DNA of 64,000 bases from Brachybacterium saurashtrense (GTDB taxonomy: Bacteria > Actinomycetota > Actinomycetes > Actinomycetales > Dermabacteraceae), in contig NZ_CP031356.1 of the NCBI RefSeq assembly GCF_003355475.1, forward strand, positions 1,116,001 through 1,180,000. Direction: 5' to 3'. This document shows positions 31,879 to 40,454 of the stretch, piece after piece. The notes beneath the pieces were generated by a model that ran no database searches, was not told where the DNA came from, and saw only the letters and a list, made by a program, of their open reading frames with translations. Position 1 is the stretch's first letter; the number at the start of each line of letters is the position of its first letter. The position numbers and the translations under genes are program-made.

Positions 31879-34083
31879 TCACGGCGCGCCCCGGCGCCAG
31901 AGGGCCGAGGGCCACCAGATCACCTTGCCGAGGTCGAGGGCGAGCGCCGGCACCAGGAGGCTGCGCACCACGAAGGTGTCCAGGAGCACGCCGAATGCGA
32001 CGATGAACGCGATCTGCGCGAGGAAGAGGATCGGGATCACCCCGAGCGCCGCGAACGTCGCGGCCAGGACCAGACCGGCCGAGGTGATGACGCCGCCGGT
32101 GACGGCGAGGCCGCGCACCACGCCCTCCCGGGTGCCGTGCCGCAGCGACTCCTCGCGCACCCGGGTCATGAGGAAGATGTTGTAGTCGATGCCGAGCGCC
32201 ACCAGGAACACGAAACCGAACAGCGGCACCGCCGGGTCCGCGCCGGGGAAGCCGAAGAGGTGGTTGAACACCAGGGCGGAGACCCCCATCGCCGTGCCGA
32301 AGGACAGCACGGTGGTGGCGATCAGCAGCACCGGCGCCAGCACGGAGCGCAGCAGCAGCATGAGGATCACGAGGATCACCACCAGCACCACCGGGATGAT
32401 CAGCGCGCGATCGTGGGCGGAGGCGTCATTGGTGTCGACGGAGGTGGCGGTGACCCCGCCCACCAGGGCGTCCGCTCCCTGCGCGGCGAGGTCCGCGCGC
32501 AGGGTGCGCACCGTGCCCTCCGCCGCGGCGGAGTCGGGGGCGTCGGCGAGGGTGGCCTGCAGCAGCACCTCGCCCTCGACCACGGTGGGCTCGGCCGCGG
32601 GCGTCCCGGGCGGGCCCTGCGCACCGATGCCGTCCTCGGTGACCGGGGCGGTGCCGCCGGGGGAGTCCGCGGCGGTGACCGCGACGGACTCGATGCCGTC
32701 GGCCGCGAGCAGGACGTCGGCCGTATCCTGCAGCGCGGACTCCTCCACGAGCACCTGCACCGGCGAGCCGGCACCGCCGGGGAAGTGCTCGCCGAGCGCC
32801 TCCTGGCCGTCGCGTGCGGTGGACTCCGTCAGCACGAGGTCCGACTGCGGGACGCCGTCGGCCTGCAGCTGGGTGACGCCCAGGCATCCGGCGGCCAGCA
32901 CCACGGCGGTGAGGACCCAGAGCGGGCGGGGGCGCCGGCGCACGGCGAGCGCGATCCGGCCCCAGAGACCGTGGGCGGCGGGGGAGGAGCCGGTGTCCGG
33001 GGCGTCGGGTGCGTACCGCGGTCGTCGCGGCCAGAAGGCCGCGCGGCCGGTGGCGTAGAGCACGGCGGGCAGGAAGGTGAGGGCGGCCGCCATCGCGAAG
33101 AGGATCCCGAGGGCGGCCACCGGGCCCAGCGTGCTGTTGGACTTCAGATCCGACAGCAGCAGGCACAGCAGGCCGGCGATCACGGTGCCGCCGGAGGCGA
33201 GCACCGGCTCGAGGGTGCCGCGCAGCGCCTGCACCGTCGCCGGCCAGCGGTGCCTGGTGTGCTGCAGCTCGTCGCGGTAGCGGGCCACGTACAGCAGCGA
33301 GTAGTCCGTGGCCGCGCCGATGACGAGGATGAACAGGATGCCCTGGGTCTGCCCGGACAGCAGCAGCACGTCCGCGGCGGCCAGGTGCCAGATGGTCAGC
33401 AGCGCGGCGCACAGCGCGAACATGCTGGTGCACAGCACCACCAGGGGCAGCAGCAGGGAACGGTAGACGACCACCAGGATCACGAACACGGCCGCCAGCG
33501 CGACACCGAGCAGCAGCCCGTCGATGCCGGAGAAGCCGGCCGCGAGATCGGCCGTGAAGCCGGCCGGACCGGTGACGTACGAGGTCAGGTCGCTGGGGAG
33601 CTCGGCGGCGAGCTCGTCCTCGATCGCGGTGATCACGGCACCGATGTCCGCCTCGGCGTCGATCGGCACGAACACCTGCACGGCCAGGCCGTCCTCGGAG
33701 GGGATCGGCGGGGACACCTCGCCGTCCACCTCGTCGATCCCGGCGAGCGAGGCCGCGACCTGCTGGAGGGCGGCGGAGGTCTGCTCGTCGATCTCCTCGG
33801 GGGAGGTGATCACCACGATCGCCGGGATCGCCTCGGAGCCCGTGAACTCGGGGGCGCGGAGGGCGACCTGCGTGGCATCCGCCGTCTCGGGCAGGTAGGC
33901 GGTGCGCTCGTTGGAGGAGACCTCGTCGACCCGCCCGAAGTACGGGCCCCCGATCCCGGCGGCGACCAGCCAGCCCAGGATCAGCAGCGCGGGCAGGAGG
34001 ATGCGCAGCGCTCTCGGCGCGCGGTGCCGTGGGGCCCGGTGGGTGGGCCCGGTGGTGCCCGTGGGGTGCTCCGAGGAAGCCAT
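31879..34083 (-). CDS. MMPL-family RND transporter, MarR-linked
   Basis: This is a large inner-membrane exporter of 734 residues of the MMPL/hydrophobe-exporter group. It has an N-terminal helix (ILLPALLILGWLVAAGIGG), a first periplasmic domain (about 50-180), six helices including GAATDYSLLYVARYRDEL, a second periplasmic domain (about 400-560, Gly/Pro/Glu rich) and a C-terminal set with the typical GIDYNIFLMTRVREE motif carrying the conserved Asp-Tyr. I chose the ATG at 34083 with GGAAAGGGA upstream. Divergent from a MarR regulator across a 100-nt operator region, the usual arrangement of an inducible efflux pump. The substrate is unknown. Confidence 0.88.
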   Translation of the reverse strand: MASSEHPTGTTGPTHRAPRHRAPRALRILLPALLILGWLVAAGIGGPYFGRVDEVSSNERTAYLPETADATQVALRAPEFTGSEAIPAIVVITSPEEIDEQTSAALQQVAASLAGIDEVDGEVSPPIPSEDGLAVQVFVPIDAEADIGAVITAIEDELAAELPSDLTSYVTGPAGFTADLAAGFSGIDGLLLGVALAAVFVILVVVYRSLLLPLVVLCTSMFALCAALLTIWHLAAADVLLLSGQTQGILFILVIGAATDYSLLYVARYRDELQHTRHRWPATVQALRGTLEPVLASGGTVIAGLLCLLLSDLKSNSTLGPVAALGILFAMAAALTFLPAVLYATGRAAFWPRRPRYAPDAPDTGSSPAAHGLWGRIALAVRRRPRPLWVLTAVVLAAGCLGVTQLQADGVPQSDLVLTESTARDGQEALGEHFPGGAGSPVQVLVEESALQDTADVLLAADGIESVAVTAADSPGGTAPVTEDGIGAQGPPGTPAAEPTVVEGEVLLQATLADAPDSAAAEGTVRTLRADLAAQGADALVGGVTATSVDTNDASAHDRALIIPVVLVVILVILMLLLRSVLAPVLLIATTVLSFGTAMGVSALVFNHLFGFPGADPAVPLFGFVFLVALGIDYNIFLMTRVREESLRHGTREGVVRGLAVTGGVITSAGLVLAATFAALGVIPILFLAQIAFIVAFGVLLDTFVVRSLLVPALALDLGKVIWWPSALWRRGAP

Positions 34084-34129
34084 GATCGTCCCTTTCCAGG
34101 TGCCGTGGACACGGACAGTCTTGCACACA

Positions 34130-34156
34130 TCAGTAGTTAGAGAAGATATCTACTGA
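34130..34156. promoter_or_regulatory. Candidate MarR operator in the divergent MMPL-marR region
   Basis: Inverted arms TCAGTAG (34130-34136) and CTACTGA (34150-34156) flank a 13-nt A+T-rich spacer. The right half overlaps the -35 region of the marR -10 (TATCCT, 34172-34177), so binding would block marR and probably the MMPL gene. Confidence 0.55.
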
Positions 34157-34171
34157 GGGCACACTCTGGCG

Positions 34172-34177
34172 TATCCT
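34172..34177 (+). promoter_or_regulatory. -10 element for leaderless marR
   Basis: TATCCT followed by 6 nt and the ATG at 34184. Confidence 0.55.
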
Positions 34178-34183
34178 CGAGCC

Positions 34184-34777
34184 ATGAGCACCCAGCCCCC
34201 GCCACGACGCGCACGCGACGGCGCCGATCCCGTCCCGCCGCTGTTCGCGATGGCCTCCAGCGATCCCGACCAGCAGCTGGTGGCGCGCGGCGAGCTGGGG
34301 GAGGAGGAGGTCGCGCAGATCGATGCGGTGATGGCGGCGCTCGCCCGACTGCGTGCGGCCGAGAGGGAGCTCTCCGAGGCCGCCCTGCGCTACATGGAGC
34401 TGGGGGAGACGGACATGCGCGCCCTGCACTTCCTCATCGTCTGCGAGAACACCGACACCCTCGCCACGCCGGGGGCGATCGCGCAGAGCCTGGGCATCTC
34501 CACCGCCTCGACCACGAAGCTGCTGGACCGACTCGCGGCCTCGGGCCATGTGCGGAGGGAGCCCCACCCCTCGGACCGTCGCGCCCTGGTGGTCACGATC
34601 GAGCCGGGGACCCGGGCCACGGCGGTGCGCACCATGGGGGCCCAGCAGGCACGCCGTGTGCACGCCGCCCGGCGCCTGGACGCCGCGGAGCGGGAGGTGG
34701 TGGTCCGCTTCCTCACGGACATGGCCGAGGAGATCTCGGTCGACGGCCTCGACTGGGGGTCGGCGCCGTCCCGCTGA
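34184..34777 (+). CDS. MarR-family transcriptional regulator
   Basis: The 197-residue protein is a winged-helix MarR regulator: helix-turn-helix at about residues 103-130 (TPGAIAQSLGISTASTTKLLDRLAASG) and the wing HVRREPHPSDRRALVV, whose D-x-R is diagnostic. The N-terminal 40 residues are an extension beyond the MarR core. It most likely represses the divergent MMPL pump and itself through the palindrome at 34130-34156; the ligand is unknown. Start chosen by the -10 element 6 nt upstream. Confidence 0.88.
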   Translation: MSTQPPPRRARDGADPVPPLFAMASSDPDQQLVARGELGEEEVAQIDAVMAALARLRAAERELSEAALRYMELGETDMRALHFLIVCENTDTLATPGAIAQSLGISTASTTKLLDRLAASGHVRREPHPSDRRALVVTIEPGTRATAVRTMGAQQARRVHAARRLDAAEREVVVRFLTDMAEEISVDGLDWGSAPSR

Positions 34778-34978
34778 GCACCGGAGCTACCGAGTGGTCG
34801 GCCCGGTGACCTGCGCCGCATCCGGGGGCGTCGGTGCCGGATGAGCCCGGCTTGACGGGGAGAGCGCCGCTGGGTGAGGGTCTCCACACCGGCACCCACT
34901 TGACAGACGGGACGGACGTCGTGACGCGGCCGGGCGTGAGGAGCGACCCCGCCCCGCACCGCGACGGGAGGTCTCGCG

Positions 34979-36238
34979 ATGGACACCAGCATCTTCGAGC
35001 AGCACGAATCCGAGATCCGCGGGTACTGCCGCGCGTATCCGACGGTCTTCGCCTCCGCCTCCAACGCCCGCCAGGTCTCCGAGGACGGCACCAGCTACAT
35101 CGACTTCTTCGGCGGGGCCGGGGTGCTCAACTTCGGGCACAACAACCCCCGCATGAAGGAGGCGATGATCGCCTTCCTCGAGGCCGACGGGGTGGCGCAC
35201 AGCTTGGACACCTACACCACCACCAAGCGGGACTTCATCGCCCGCTTCCACGAGGTGGTGCTCGCGCCCCGCGGCATGGACCACCGCATGCAGTTCATGG
35301 GCCCCACCGGGTCCAACGCGGTCGAGGCGGCGCTGAAGCTCGCACGCCTGGCCACCGGCAGGCGGGAGATCGTCGCCTTCAGCCACGGCTTCCACGGCAT
35401 GACGCTGGGCTCGCTCGCCGCCACCGCGAACGAGGCGTTCCGGCAGTGGGCCGGGGTGCCGCTCACCGACGTGGTGCGCCTGCCCTTCGAGACCGCGCCC
35501 GGCGGCCGCACCGCGGTGGCGGACTTCGCGGCCGCGCTGCGGGACCCCTCCAGCGGGATCACCCCGCCGGCGGCGTTCCTGGTCGAGGCGGTGCAGGCCG
35601 AGGGCGGCGTGAACGTGGCCAGCCGGGAGTGGCTCCACGAGGTGCAGGACCTCGCGAAGGAGGTCGGCGCGCTGTTCATCGTCGACGACATCCAGGCCGG
35701 GGTGGGCCGCACCGGAGGCTACTTCTCCTTCGACGGAATGGACCTGGACCCGGACATCATCACGCTCGCCAAGGGGTTGGGAGGGTTCGGCACCCCCATC
35801 GCGATGAACCTCAACAAGCCCGAGGTCGACGCCCACTGGTCGCCCGGCGCCCACACCGGCACCTTCCGCGGGCAGGGACTCTCCTTCGTGGCGGGCACGG
35901 TGGCGCTGGACTACTTCACCGACGAGTCCTTCCTCGCCGGCGTGCTCGCCAAGGGCGAGACCATGCGGGACCGGCTCGAGGAGATCGCCGCCGCGCATCC
36001 GGAGCAGCAGTGGGAGGTGCGCGGTCGCGGCATGATGCAGGCGCTGGACACCGGGGACGGCGCCTTCGCCAAGCGGGTGCAGCAGGAGTGCTTCGACCGG
36101 GGCCTGCTGATCGGCCCCTGCGGCAGCGGGGGGCGGGTGATCAAGCTGATCCCGCCGCTGACCATCCCGGAGGACGACCTCGCCGAGGGGCTGGACCTGC
36201 TCGCGCAGGCGATCGACGCGGCGGGGAAGGAGTCCTGA
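34979..36238 (+). CDS. Diaminobutyrate-type class III aminotransferase (EctB/DoeD-like)
   Basis: This PLP enzyme of 419 residues closely follows the EctB pattern: IFEQHESEIRGYCRAYPTVF at the start, YIDFFGGAGVLNFGHNNP, MGPTGSNAVEAALKLAR, VDDIQAGVGRTGGYFSF and the PLP lysine in TLAKGLGGFGTPIAMNLNKPEVD. EctB makes L-2,4-diaminobutyrate in ectoine synthesis; the homologue DoeD works in the breakdown direction, giving aspartate semialdehyde. No ectA or ectC is near, while the next genes look catabolic, so I favour the DoeD role. Good Shine-Dalgarno (GGGAGG). The 201-nt upstream gap has TTGACA at 34900 but no clear -10. Overlaps the next gene by one base (TGATG). Confidence 0.8.
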   Translation: MDTSIFEQHESEIRGYCRAYPTVFASASNARQVSEDGTSYIDFFGGAGVLNFGHNNPRMKEAMIAFLEADGVAHSLDTYTTTKRDFIARFHEVVLAPRGMDHRMQFMGPTGSNAVEAALKLARLATGRREIVAFSHGFHGMTLGSLAATANEAFRQWAGVPLTDVVRLPFETAPGGRTAVADFAAALRDPSSGITPPAAFLVEAVQAEGGVNVASREWLHEVQDLAKEVGALFIVDDIQAGVGRTGGYFSFDGMDLDPDIITLAKGLGGFGTPIAMNLNKPEVDAHWSPGAHTGTFRGQGLSFVAGTVALDYFTDESFLAGVLAKGETMRDRLEEIAAAHPEQQWEVRGRGMMQALDTGDGAFAKRVQQECFDRGLLIGPCGSGGRVIKLIPPLTIPEDDLAEGLDLLAQAIDAAGKES

Positions 36239-37443
36239 TGCGCCATCGCTCCGACATGACCTTCCCGGCCGCCGAGTACGAGCGCCGGCTCTCCGAGCTG
36301 CGTCGACGGATGGTCGAGCGCGGGCTCGACGCCGTGATCATCACCGATCCGGAGAACCTGATGTACCTCACGGATCATCAGACCACCGGCTACTCCTTCT
36401 TCCAGGCGCTGATCGTGCCGCTGGAGGCGGAGCCGCTGATGATCACGCGAGCGCTCGAGGAGTCCAACGTGATCGCCCGCACCTGGCTGGAGAACTCCCG
36501 CGGCTACCCGGACACGGGCGACGCGATCCTGGAGCTGGTGAGCACGCTGCGCGATCTGCGCCTGGGGGACGCGCGGGTGGGCTACGAGCGCAACAGCTAC
36601 TACTTCCCCGCCTATCAGCAGGACCGCTTCCACGACGCCTTCGGCGAGGGACTGGTGGACTGCTTCGGCATCGTGGAGGAGGGGCGGATCCGCAAGTCGC
36701 AGGCGGAGATCGAGGTGATGCAGCTGGCCGCCTACGCCGGGGAGGCGGGCATGGCGGCGGGCCTGCAGACGGCGATGTCCGGCGCGACCGAGAATGAGGT
36801 CGCCGCCGCGATCACCGCGGCGATGTTCCGCGCCGGCGGCGAGTTCCCGGCGGTGCTGCCCTACGTCGCCTCCGGGCCGCGCTCGATGATCGGGCACTCC
36901 ACCTGGGAGGGCCGGATGATCCGTCCCGGCGAGCACGTGTTCCTCGAGGTGGGCGGGTGCTACCGGCGCTACCACACGGCGATGATGCGCACCGTGGTCA
37001 ACGGGGCGCTCTCGGAGTCGATGTACGCCGCGCAGGAGCTCATGAAGGAGACCCTCGCGGAGCTGCGCGCCCTGATGAAGCCGGGCGTGACGGTCTCCGA
37101 GGTGGACCGCCTGGCCCGCACCATGATCGAGAGCAACGACGTGGGCGCGAAGCTGGTGACCCGTGCGGGCTACTCGATCGGGATCGCGTTCCCGCCCTCC
37201 TGGGACGAGGGGTACATCCTCTCCCTGCTCGAGGGGGACGAGCGCCCGCTCGAGGAGGGGATGACCTTCCACCTGATCCCGTGGATGTGGGGGGTGGAGG
37301 GAACCCGCACCGTGGGCATCTCCGACACCGTGCGCATCACGGAGGACGGCTGCGCCTCCTTCTTCACCCTGCCGGAGGACTTCACCGTCCACGAGAGCGC
37401 CGCCCGGGTGCTCCCGCCCGCCCACTACGCCCCGCGCCCCTGA
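36238..37443 (+). CDS. M24-fold hydrolase, ectoine hydrolase-like (DoeA/EutD)
   Basis: The 401-residue protein has an N-terminal creatinase-like domain and a C-terminal pita-bread domain. The five metal ligands of true M24 aminopeptidases are not conserved: the D...D site reads LEVGGCYRRYHTAMMRT and the later His/Glu segments read GIAFPPSWDEG and TFHLIPWMWG. That matches metal-free members such as creatinase and EutD/DoeA, which opens the ectoine ring. YERNSYYFPAYQQDRF and TDPENLMYLTDHQTTGYSFFQ also resemble EutD. Lying between an EctB-like transaminase and a semialdehyde dehydrogenase strengthens the reading. Creatinase or another amide hydrolase is the alternative. Confidence 0.68.
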   Translation: MRHRSDMTFPAAEYERRLSELRRRMVERGLDAVIITDPENLMYLTDHQTTGYSFFQALIVPLEAEPLMITRALEESNVIARTWLENSRGYPDTGDAILELVSTLRDLRLGDARVGYERNSYYFPAYQQDRFHDAFGEGLVDCFGIVEEGRIRKSQAEIEVMQLAAYAGEAGMAAGLQTAMSGATENEVAAAITAAMFRAGGEFPAVLPYVASGPRSMIGHSTWEGRMIRPGEHVFLEVGGCYRRYHTAMMRTVVNGALSESMYAAQELMKETLAELRALMKPGVTVSEVDRLARTMIESNDVGAKLVTRAGYSIGIAFPPSWDEGYILSLLEGDERPLEEGMTFHLIPWMWGVEGTRTVGISDTVRITEDGCASFFTLPEDFTVHESAARVLPPAHYAPRP

Positions 37444-37454
37444 GAGGAGCCGAC

Positions 37455-38831
37455 ATGACCACTCTGACCGCTGTCGACCCCACCACCGGCACCGTCGTGC
37501 GGGAGGTGCCCGCCGCGACCCCCGTGCAGATCGAGGAGGTCCTCGAACGGGCCCGCACCGCGTATCTGGCCTGGAAGGAGACCTCCTTCGAGGAGCGTGC
37601 GGAGGTGCTGCGCGCCGTCGCCACGCACCTGCGCGAGAACGTGGAGGAGCTCGCGCCGGTGATGACCGAGGAGATGGGCAAGCCGATCACCGAGGCGCGC
37701 GGCGAGGTGCTCAAGGCGGCCTGGGCGGCCGAGCACTACGCCGACCATGCCGCGGAGTACCTCGCCGCACAGCACATCGCCTCCGATGCTTCCGCCTCCT
37801 ACGTCCAGCACCTGCCGCTCGGCACAGTGCTGGGGATCCTGCCCTGGAACGCGCCGTTCTGGATCGCCTCGCGATTCTTCTCCCCGGCGCTGATGGCCGG
37901 GAACAGCTGCGTGATGAAGCACGATCCGCACGTGCCCGGCTGCGCGAGCGCGATCGAGGGCGCGTTCCGCGCCGCCGGTGCGCCCGACGGGCTGTTCCAG
38001 GCGCTGCACGCCGCCACCGAGGACGTCGAGACGGTGATCCGCGACCCGCGGATCCAGGCCGTCTCCTTCACCGGCTCGGACCGGGCCGGGGCGACGGTGG
38101 CCGCGATCGCGGCGAGCGAGATCAAGCCGGCCGTGCTCGAGCTCGGCGGCTCGGACCCGTGCCTGGTGCTGGCCGACGCCGATCTGGAGGAGGCGGCGCG
38201 GGTCACCGCCCTGTCGCGGATCATCAACGCGGGCCAGTCCTGCATCGCGGCGAAGCGCGTGATCGTGGAGCGCGCGGTGCACGACCGGTTCGTCGAGCTG
38301 CTCGCCGGGCACCTGCGGGCGCTCACCGTGGGCGATCCGCGCGAGGAGACCACCCAGGTGGGGCCGATCGCGCGGAAGGAGCTGCGCGAGAACCTCCACC
38401 GTCAGGTCACCGCCTCCGTGGAGGCGGGCGCCACCCTCGTGATGGGCGGCGAGATGCCGGAGGGGCCGGGCTGGTTCTACCCGGTCACCCTGCTCACGCA
38501 GGTGCGCGCGGGCATGAGCGCGTGCACGGAGGAGACCTTCGGCCCGGTGGCGGTGGTGATGGCGGCCGACGACGCCGAGCAGGCGATCGCGATCGCGAAC
38601 GACACGCCGTACGGGCTGGGATCCAGCATCTGGACCACCGCCGAACGAGGCGAGCAGCTGGCCCGCCGGATCGAGGCCGGCCAGGTGTCGGTCAACGGCA
38701 TCGTGAAGACGGATCCGCGCCTGCCCTCCGGCGGCATCAAGCGCTCCGGCTACGGGCGCGAGCTGGGCCCGCACGGCATCCGCGAGTTCGTCAACGCCCA
38801 GCAGGTGTGGGTGGGCCCGGCGCAGGGCTGA
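37455..38831 (+). CDS. Succinate/aspartate-semialdehyde dehydrogenase (DoeC/GabD-like)
   Basis: An aldehyde dehydrogenase of 458 residues with the NAD(P) fold motif SFTGSDRAGATVAA, general base Glu in LELGGSDPCLVL and catalytic Cys in NAGQSCIAAKRVIVE, plus C-terminal GRELGPHGIREF. It is of the short SSADH (Sad/YneI) type. In ectoine breakdown DoeC of this family oxidises aspartate semialdehyde to aspartate. GAGAGGAGC lies 7-8 nt before the ATG; an 11-nt gap separates it from the hydrolase gene. A strong hairpin follows 29 nt after the stop. Confidence 0.82.
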   Translation: MTTLTAVDPTTGTVVREVPAATPVQIEEVLERARTAYLAWKETSFEERAEVLRAVATHLRENVEELAPVMTEEMGKPITEARGEVLKAAWAAEHYADHAAEYLAAQHIASDASASYVQHLPLGTVLGILPWNAPFWIASRFFSPALMAGNSCVMKHDPHVPGCASAIEGAFRAAGAPDGLFQALHAATEDVETVIRDPRIQAVSFTGSDRAGATVAAIAASEIKPAVLELGGSDPCLVLADADLEEAARVTALSRIINAGQSCIAAKRVIVERAVHDRFVELLAGHLRALTVGDPREETTQVGPIARKELRENLHRQVTASVEAGATLVMGGEMPEGPGWFYPVTLLTQVRAGMSACTEETFGPVAVVMAADDAEQAIAIANDTPYGLGSSIWTTAERGEQLARRIEAGQVSVNGIVKTDPRLPSGGIKRSGYGRELGPHGIREFVNAQQVWVGPAQG

Positions 38832-38860
38832 CCCCCGATCCCGCCCGGCCCGGGAACGAC

Positions 38861-38897
38861 GACGCCCCGGTGAGAGATGGTCTCTCACCGGGGCGTC
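38861..38897. terminator. Bidirectional hairpin between the dehydrogenase gene and tRNA-Pro
   Basis: A perfect 17-bp stem (38861-38877 with 38881-38897) closed by a 3-nt loop. It lies 3' of both convergent units and can end the operon on the plus strand and tRNA-Pro on the minus strand. Confidence 0.85.
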
Positions 38898-38902
38898 CGC
38901 GG

Positions 38903-38976
38903 TCGGGCTGACAGGATTTGAACCTGCGACCCCCTGACCCCCAGTCAGGTGCGCTACCAAGCTGCGCCACAGCCCG
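38903..38976 (-). tRNA. tRNA-Pro (anticodon GGG)
   Basis: A 74-nt cloverleaf on the minus strand: 7-bp acceptor CGGGCTG/CAGCCCG, D-arm GCGC-AGCTTGGTA-GCGC, anticodon arm CCTGA-CTGGGGG-TCAGG with anticodon GGG at 38940-38942, and T-arm with GGTTCAAATCC. The discriminator is A and CCA is not encoded. It reads CCC/CCU proline codons. No integrase or duplicated tRNA end is seen nearby, so there is no sign of element insertion here. Confidence 0.96.
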
Positions 38977-39156
38977 CGATCTCGACCCTCCGTCGCCGGA
39001 CGGCCGAGGAACACAGTACCCCGTCCACGCCCCGCAGGGCGAATCGGCGGGTGCGTGACCTGCGGCACCTCCGCGGCGACCGGCGTCGGCGCCGCCGACG
39101 CACGGGTGGAGGGCATCGGTCCCGCATGCCTGCCCGCCGTGCGCCGCCCACGCTCC

Positions 39157-39162
39157 TAGACT
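39157..39162 (+). promoter_or_regulatory. -10 element for leaderless DUF881 operon
   Basis: TAGACT followed by 6 nt and the ATG at 39169. Confidence 0.55.
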
Positions 39163-39168
39163 GCGGGC

Positions 39169-40125
39169 ATGCGCGATGCCGAGCACGAGACCCCGCACGG
39201 CGAGACCCCGTACTCGCCCACCTCGCTGCTGCGCGCCCTCACCGCGAACCCCTACGGCGTCTCGACCCTGCGGCCGCAGGAGCATCCCGCCGCGGAGGCC
39301 GCCCCGCCGGACAACCGCTACACCCGGGTGCTCACCCTGGTGATCGCCCTGCTGCTCGGCTTCACCGTGGCGGTGTCGGTGCTCGACCTGCGGGCCGACG
39401 CCGCCTCCGAGGACGGCCCCCGCGCCGTGCTCGAGCAGGAGGTGCGCGACACCCGCGCCGAGGCGGAGGCCCTCGAGGGCCGACGCGCGGAGCTCGAGGG
39501 CGAGATCGCCGAGGCGCAGGGCTCCGTGCTCGAGCGCAGCGAGGCGGGCGCCGCCGACCGGCTCAGCGCCTACGAGAGCGCCGGCGGGTCCGTGGCGCTC
39601 TCCGGGCCGGGCACGGTGCTGGTGCTGGACGACTCCGCGCCGCTGCCGGCGAGCCCGGGCGTCGCCTCCGGCACCGTCAATCGCGTCACCGACGGGGACG
39701 TGCAGGTGGCCGTCAACGGGCTGTGGGCGGCGGGCGCGGAGGGGATCTCCGTCAACGGCCAGCGGGTGGTCTCGTCGACGGCGATCCGCACGGCGGGCTC
39801 CGCGGTGCTGGTGGACTTCCGCCCGCTCTCCCCGCCGTACCGGATCACGGCGCTCGGCGACCCCGAGCAGCTGCAGGACGCGGTGGAGGAGGGCGAGACC
39901 GGCGAGTACCTGGACGAGGTCTCGACCCGCTTCGGGATCCGGGTCTCCTGGGAGCCGGGGGAGGAGCTCACCGTGCCGGCACGCGCCGCCGGCACGCTGC
40001 GGGAGGCCACTGCGCTGGACGGCGGCTCCGGGACCCCGGCGCCGGAGACGATGCCCACGGGCGGTGCCGGGACCGCCCCCGACGAGGGCGCCGCCGCGAG
40101 CGGCGCCGAGGAGGACTCACCATGA
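39169..40125 (+). CDS. DUF881 membrane-anchored protein (first copy)
   Basis: The 318-residue protein has a cytoplasmic N-terminus of about 50 residues, one transmembrane helix (VLTLVIALLLGFTVAVSVL), a coiled-coil stretch (about 90-125, EVRDTRAEAEALEGRRAELEG) and then the extracytoplasmic DUF881 domain with VNGLWAAGAEGISVNGQRV and PPYRITALGDP, ending in a Gly/Pro/Ala tail. Such proteins usually come as a DUF881-Sbp-DUF881 trio near the division-linked garA region of actinobacteria; function is not established. It overlaps the next gene by 4 nt. Confidence 0.88.
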   Translation: MRDAEHETPHGETPYSPTSLLRALTANPYGVSTLRPQEHPAAEAAPPDNRYTRVLTLVIALLLGFTVAVSVLDLRADAASEDGPRAVLEQEVRDTRAEAEALEGRRAELEGEIAEAQGSVLERSEAGAADRLSAYESAGGSVALSGPGTVLVLDDSAPLPASPGVASGTVNRVTDGDVQVAVNGLWAAGAEGISVNGQRVVSSTAIRTAGSAVLVDFRPLSPPYRITALGDPEQLQDAVEEGETGEYLDEVSTRFGIRVSWEPGEELTVPARAAGTLREATALDGGSGTPAPETMPTGGAGTAPDEGAAASGAEEDSP

Positions 40126-40454
40126 TCGCCATCATCGGCCTGGTGGCCGGGATCGTGCTGGGCGTGCTGGTGCAGCCCGACGTCCCGGTCGCCCTCCAGC
40201 CGTACCTGCCCATCGCGGTGGTCGCGGCGCTGGACACTCTCGCGGGCGGCCTGCGCGCGAGCCTGGACGGCGCCTTCGACGGGCACGTGTTCATCACCTC
40301 GTTCCTGTTCAACGTGCTGATCGCGGCGTTCCTGGTGTTCCTCGGGGACCAGCTCGGCGTGGGCTCGCAGCTCTCCACCGCGGTGATCGTGGTGCTGGGG
40401 ATCCGGATCTTCTCCAACGCCGCCGCGATCCGGCGCCTGCTGTTCCGGTCATGA
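40122..40454 (+). CDS. sbp: Small basic protein (Sbp, DUF1290)
   Basis: A 110-residue membrane protein with three or four hydrophobic segments (MIAIIGLVAGIVLGVLV; LPIAVVAALDTLAGGLRA; FITSFLFNVLIAAFLVFLGDQLG; AVIVVLGIRIFSNAAAIRR). The sequence AALDTLAGGLRA and the C-terminal FSNAAAIRRLL are characteristic of the family, which lies beside division genes in Gram-positive bacteria. ATGA overlaps at both ends show co-translation with the two DUF881 genes. Confidence 0.9.
   Translation: MIAIIGLVAGIVLGVLVQPDVPVALQPYLPIAVVAALDTLAGGLRASLDGAFDGHVFITSFLFNVLIAAFLVFLGDQLGVGSQLSTAVIVVLGIRIFSNAAAIRRLLFRS

Noticed and set aside
34979-36238. EctB-like gene as part of ectoine synthesis
   Set aside because: No ectA or ectC is adjacent; the neighbours are a hydrolase and an aldehyde dehydrogenase, which fit breakdown.
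38903-38976. tRNA-Pro as an integration site
   Set aside because: No repeated tRNA 3' end and no integrase were seen on either side.
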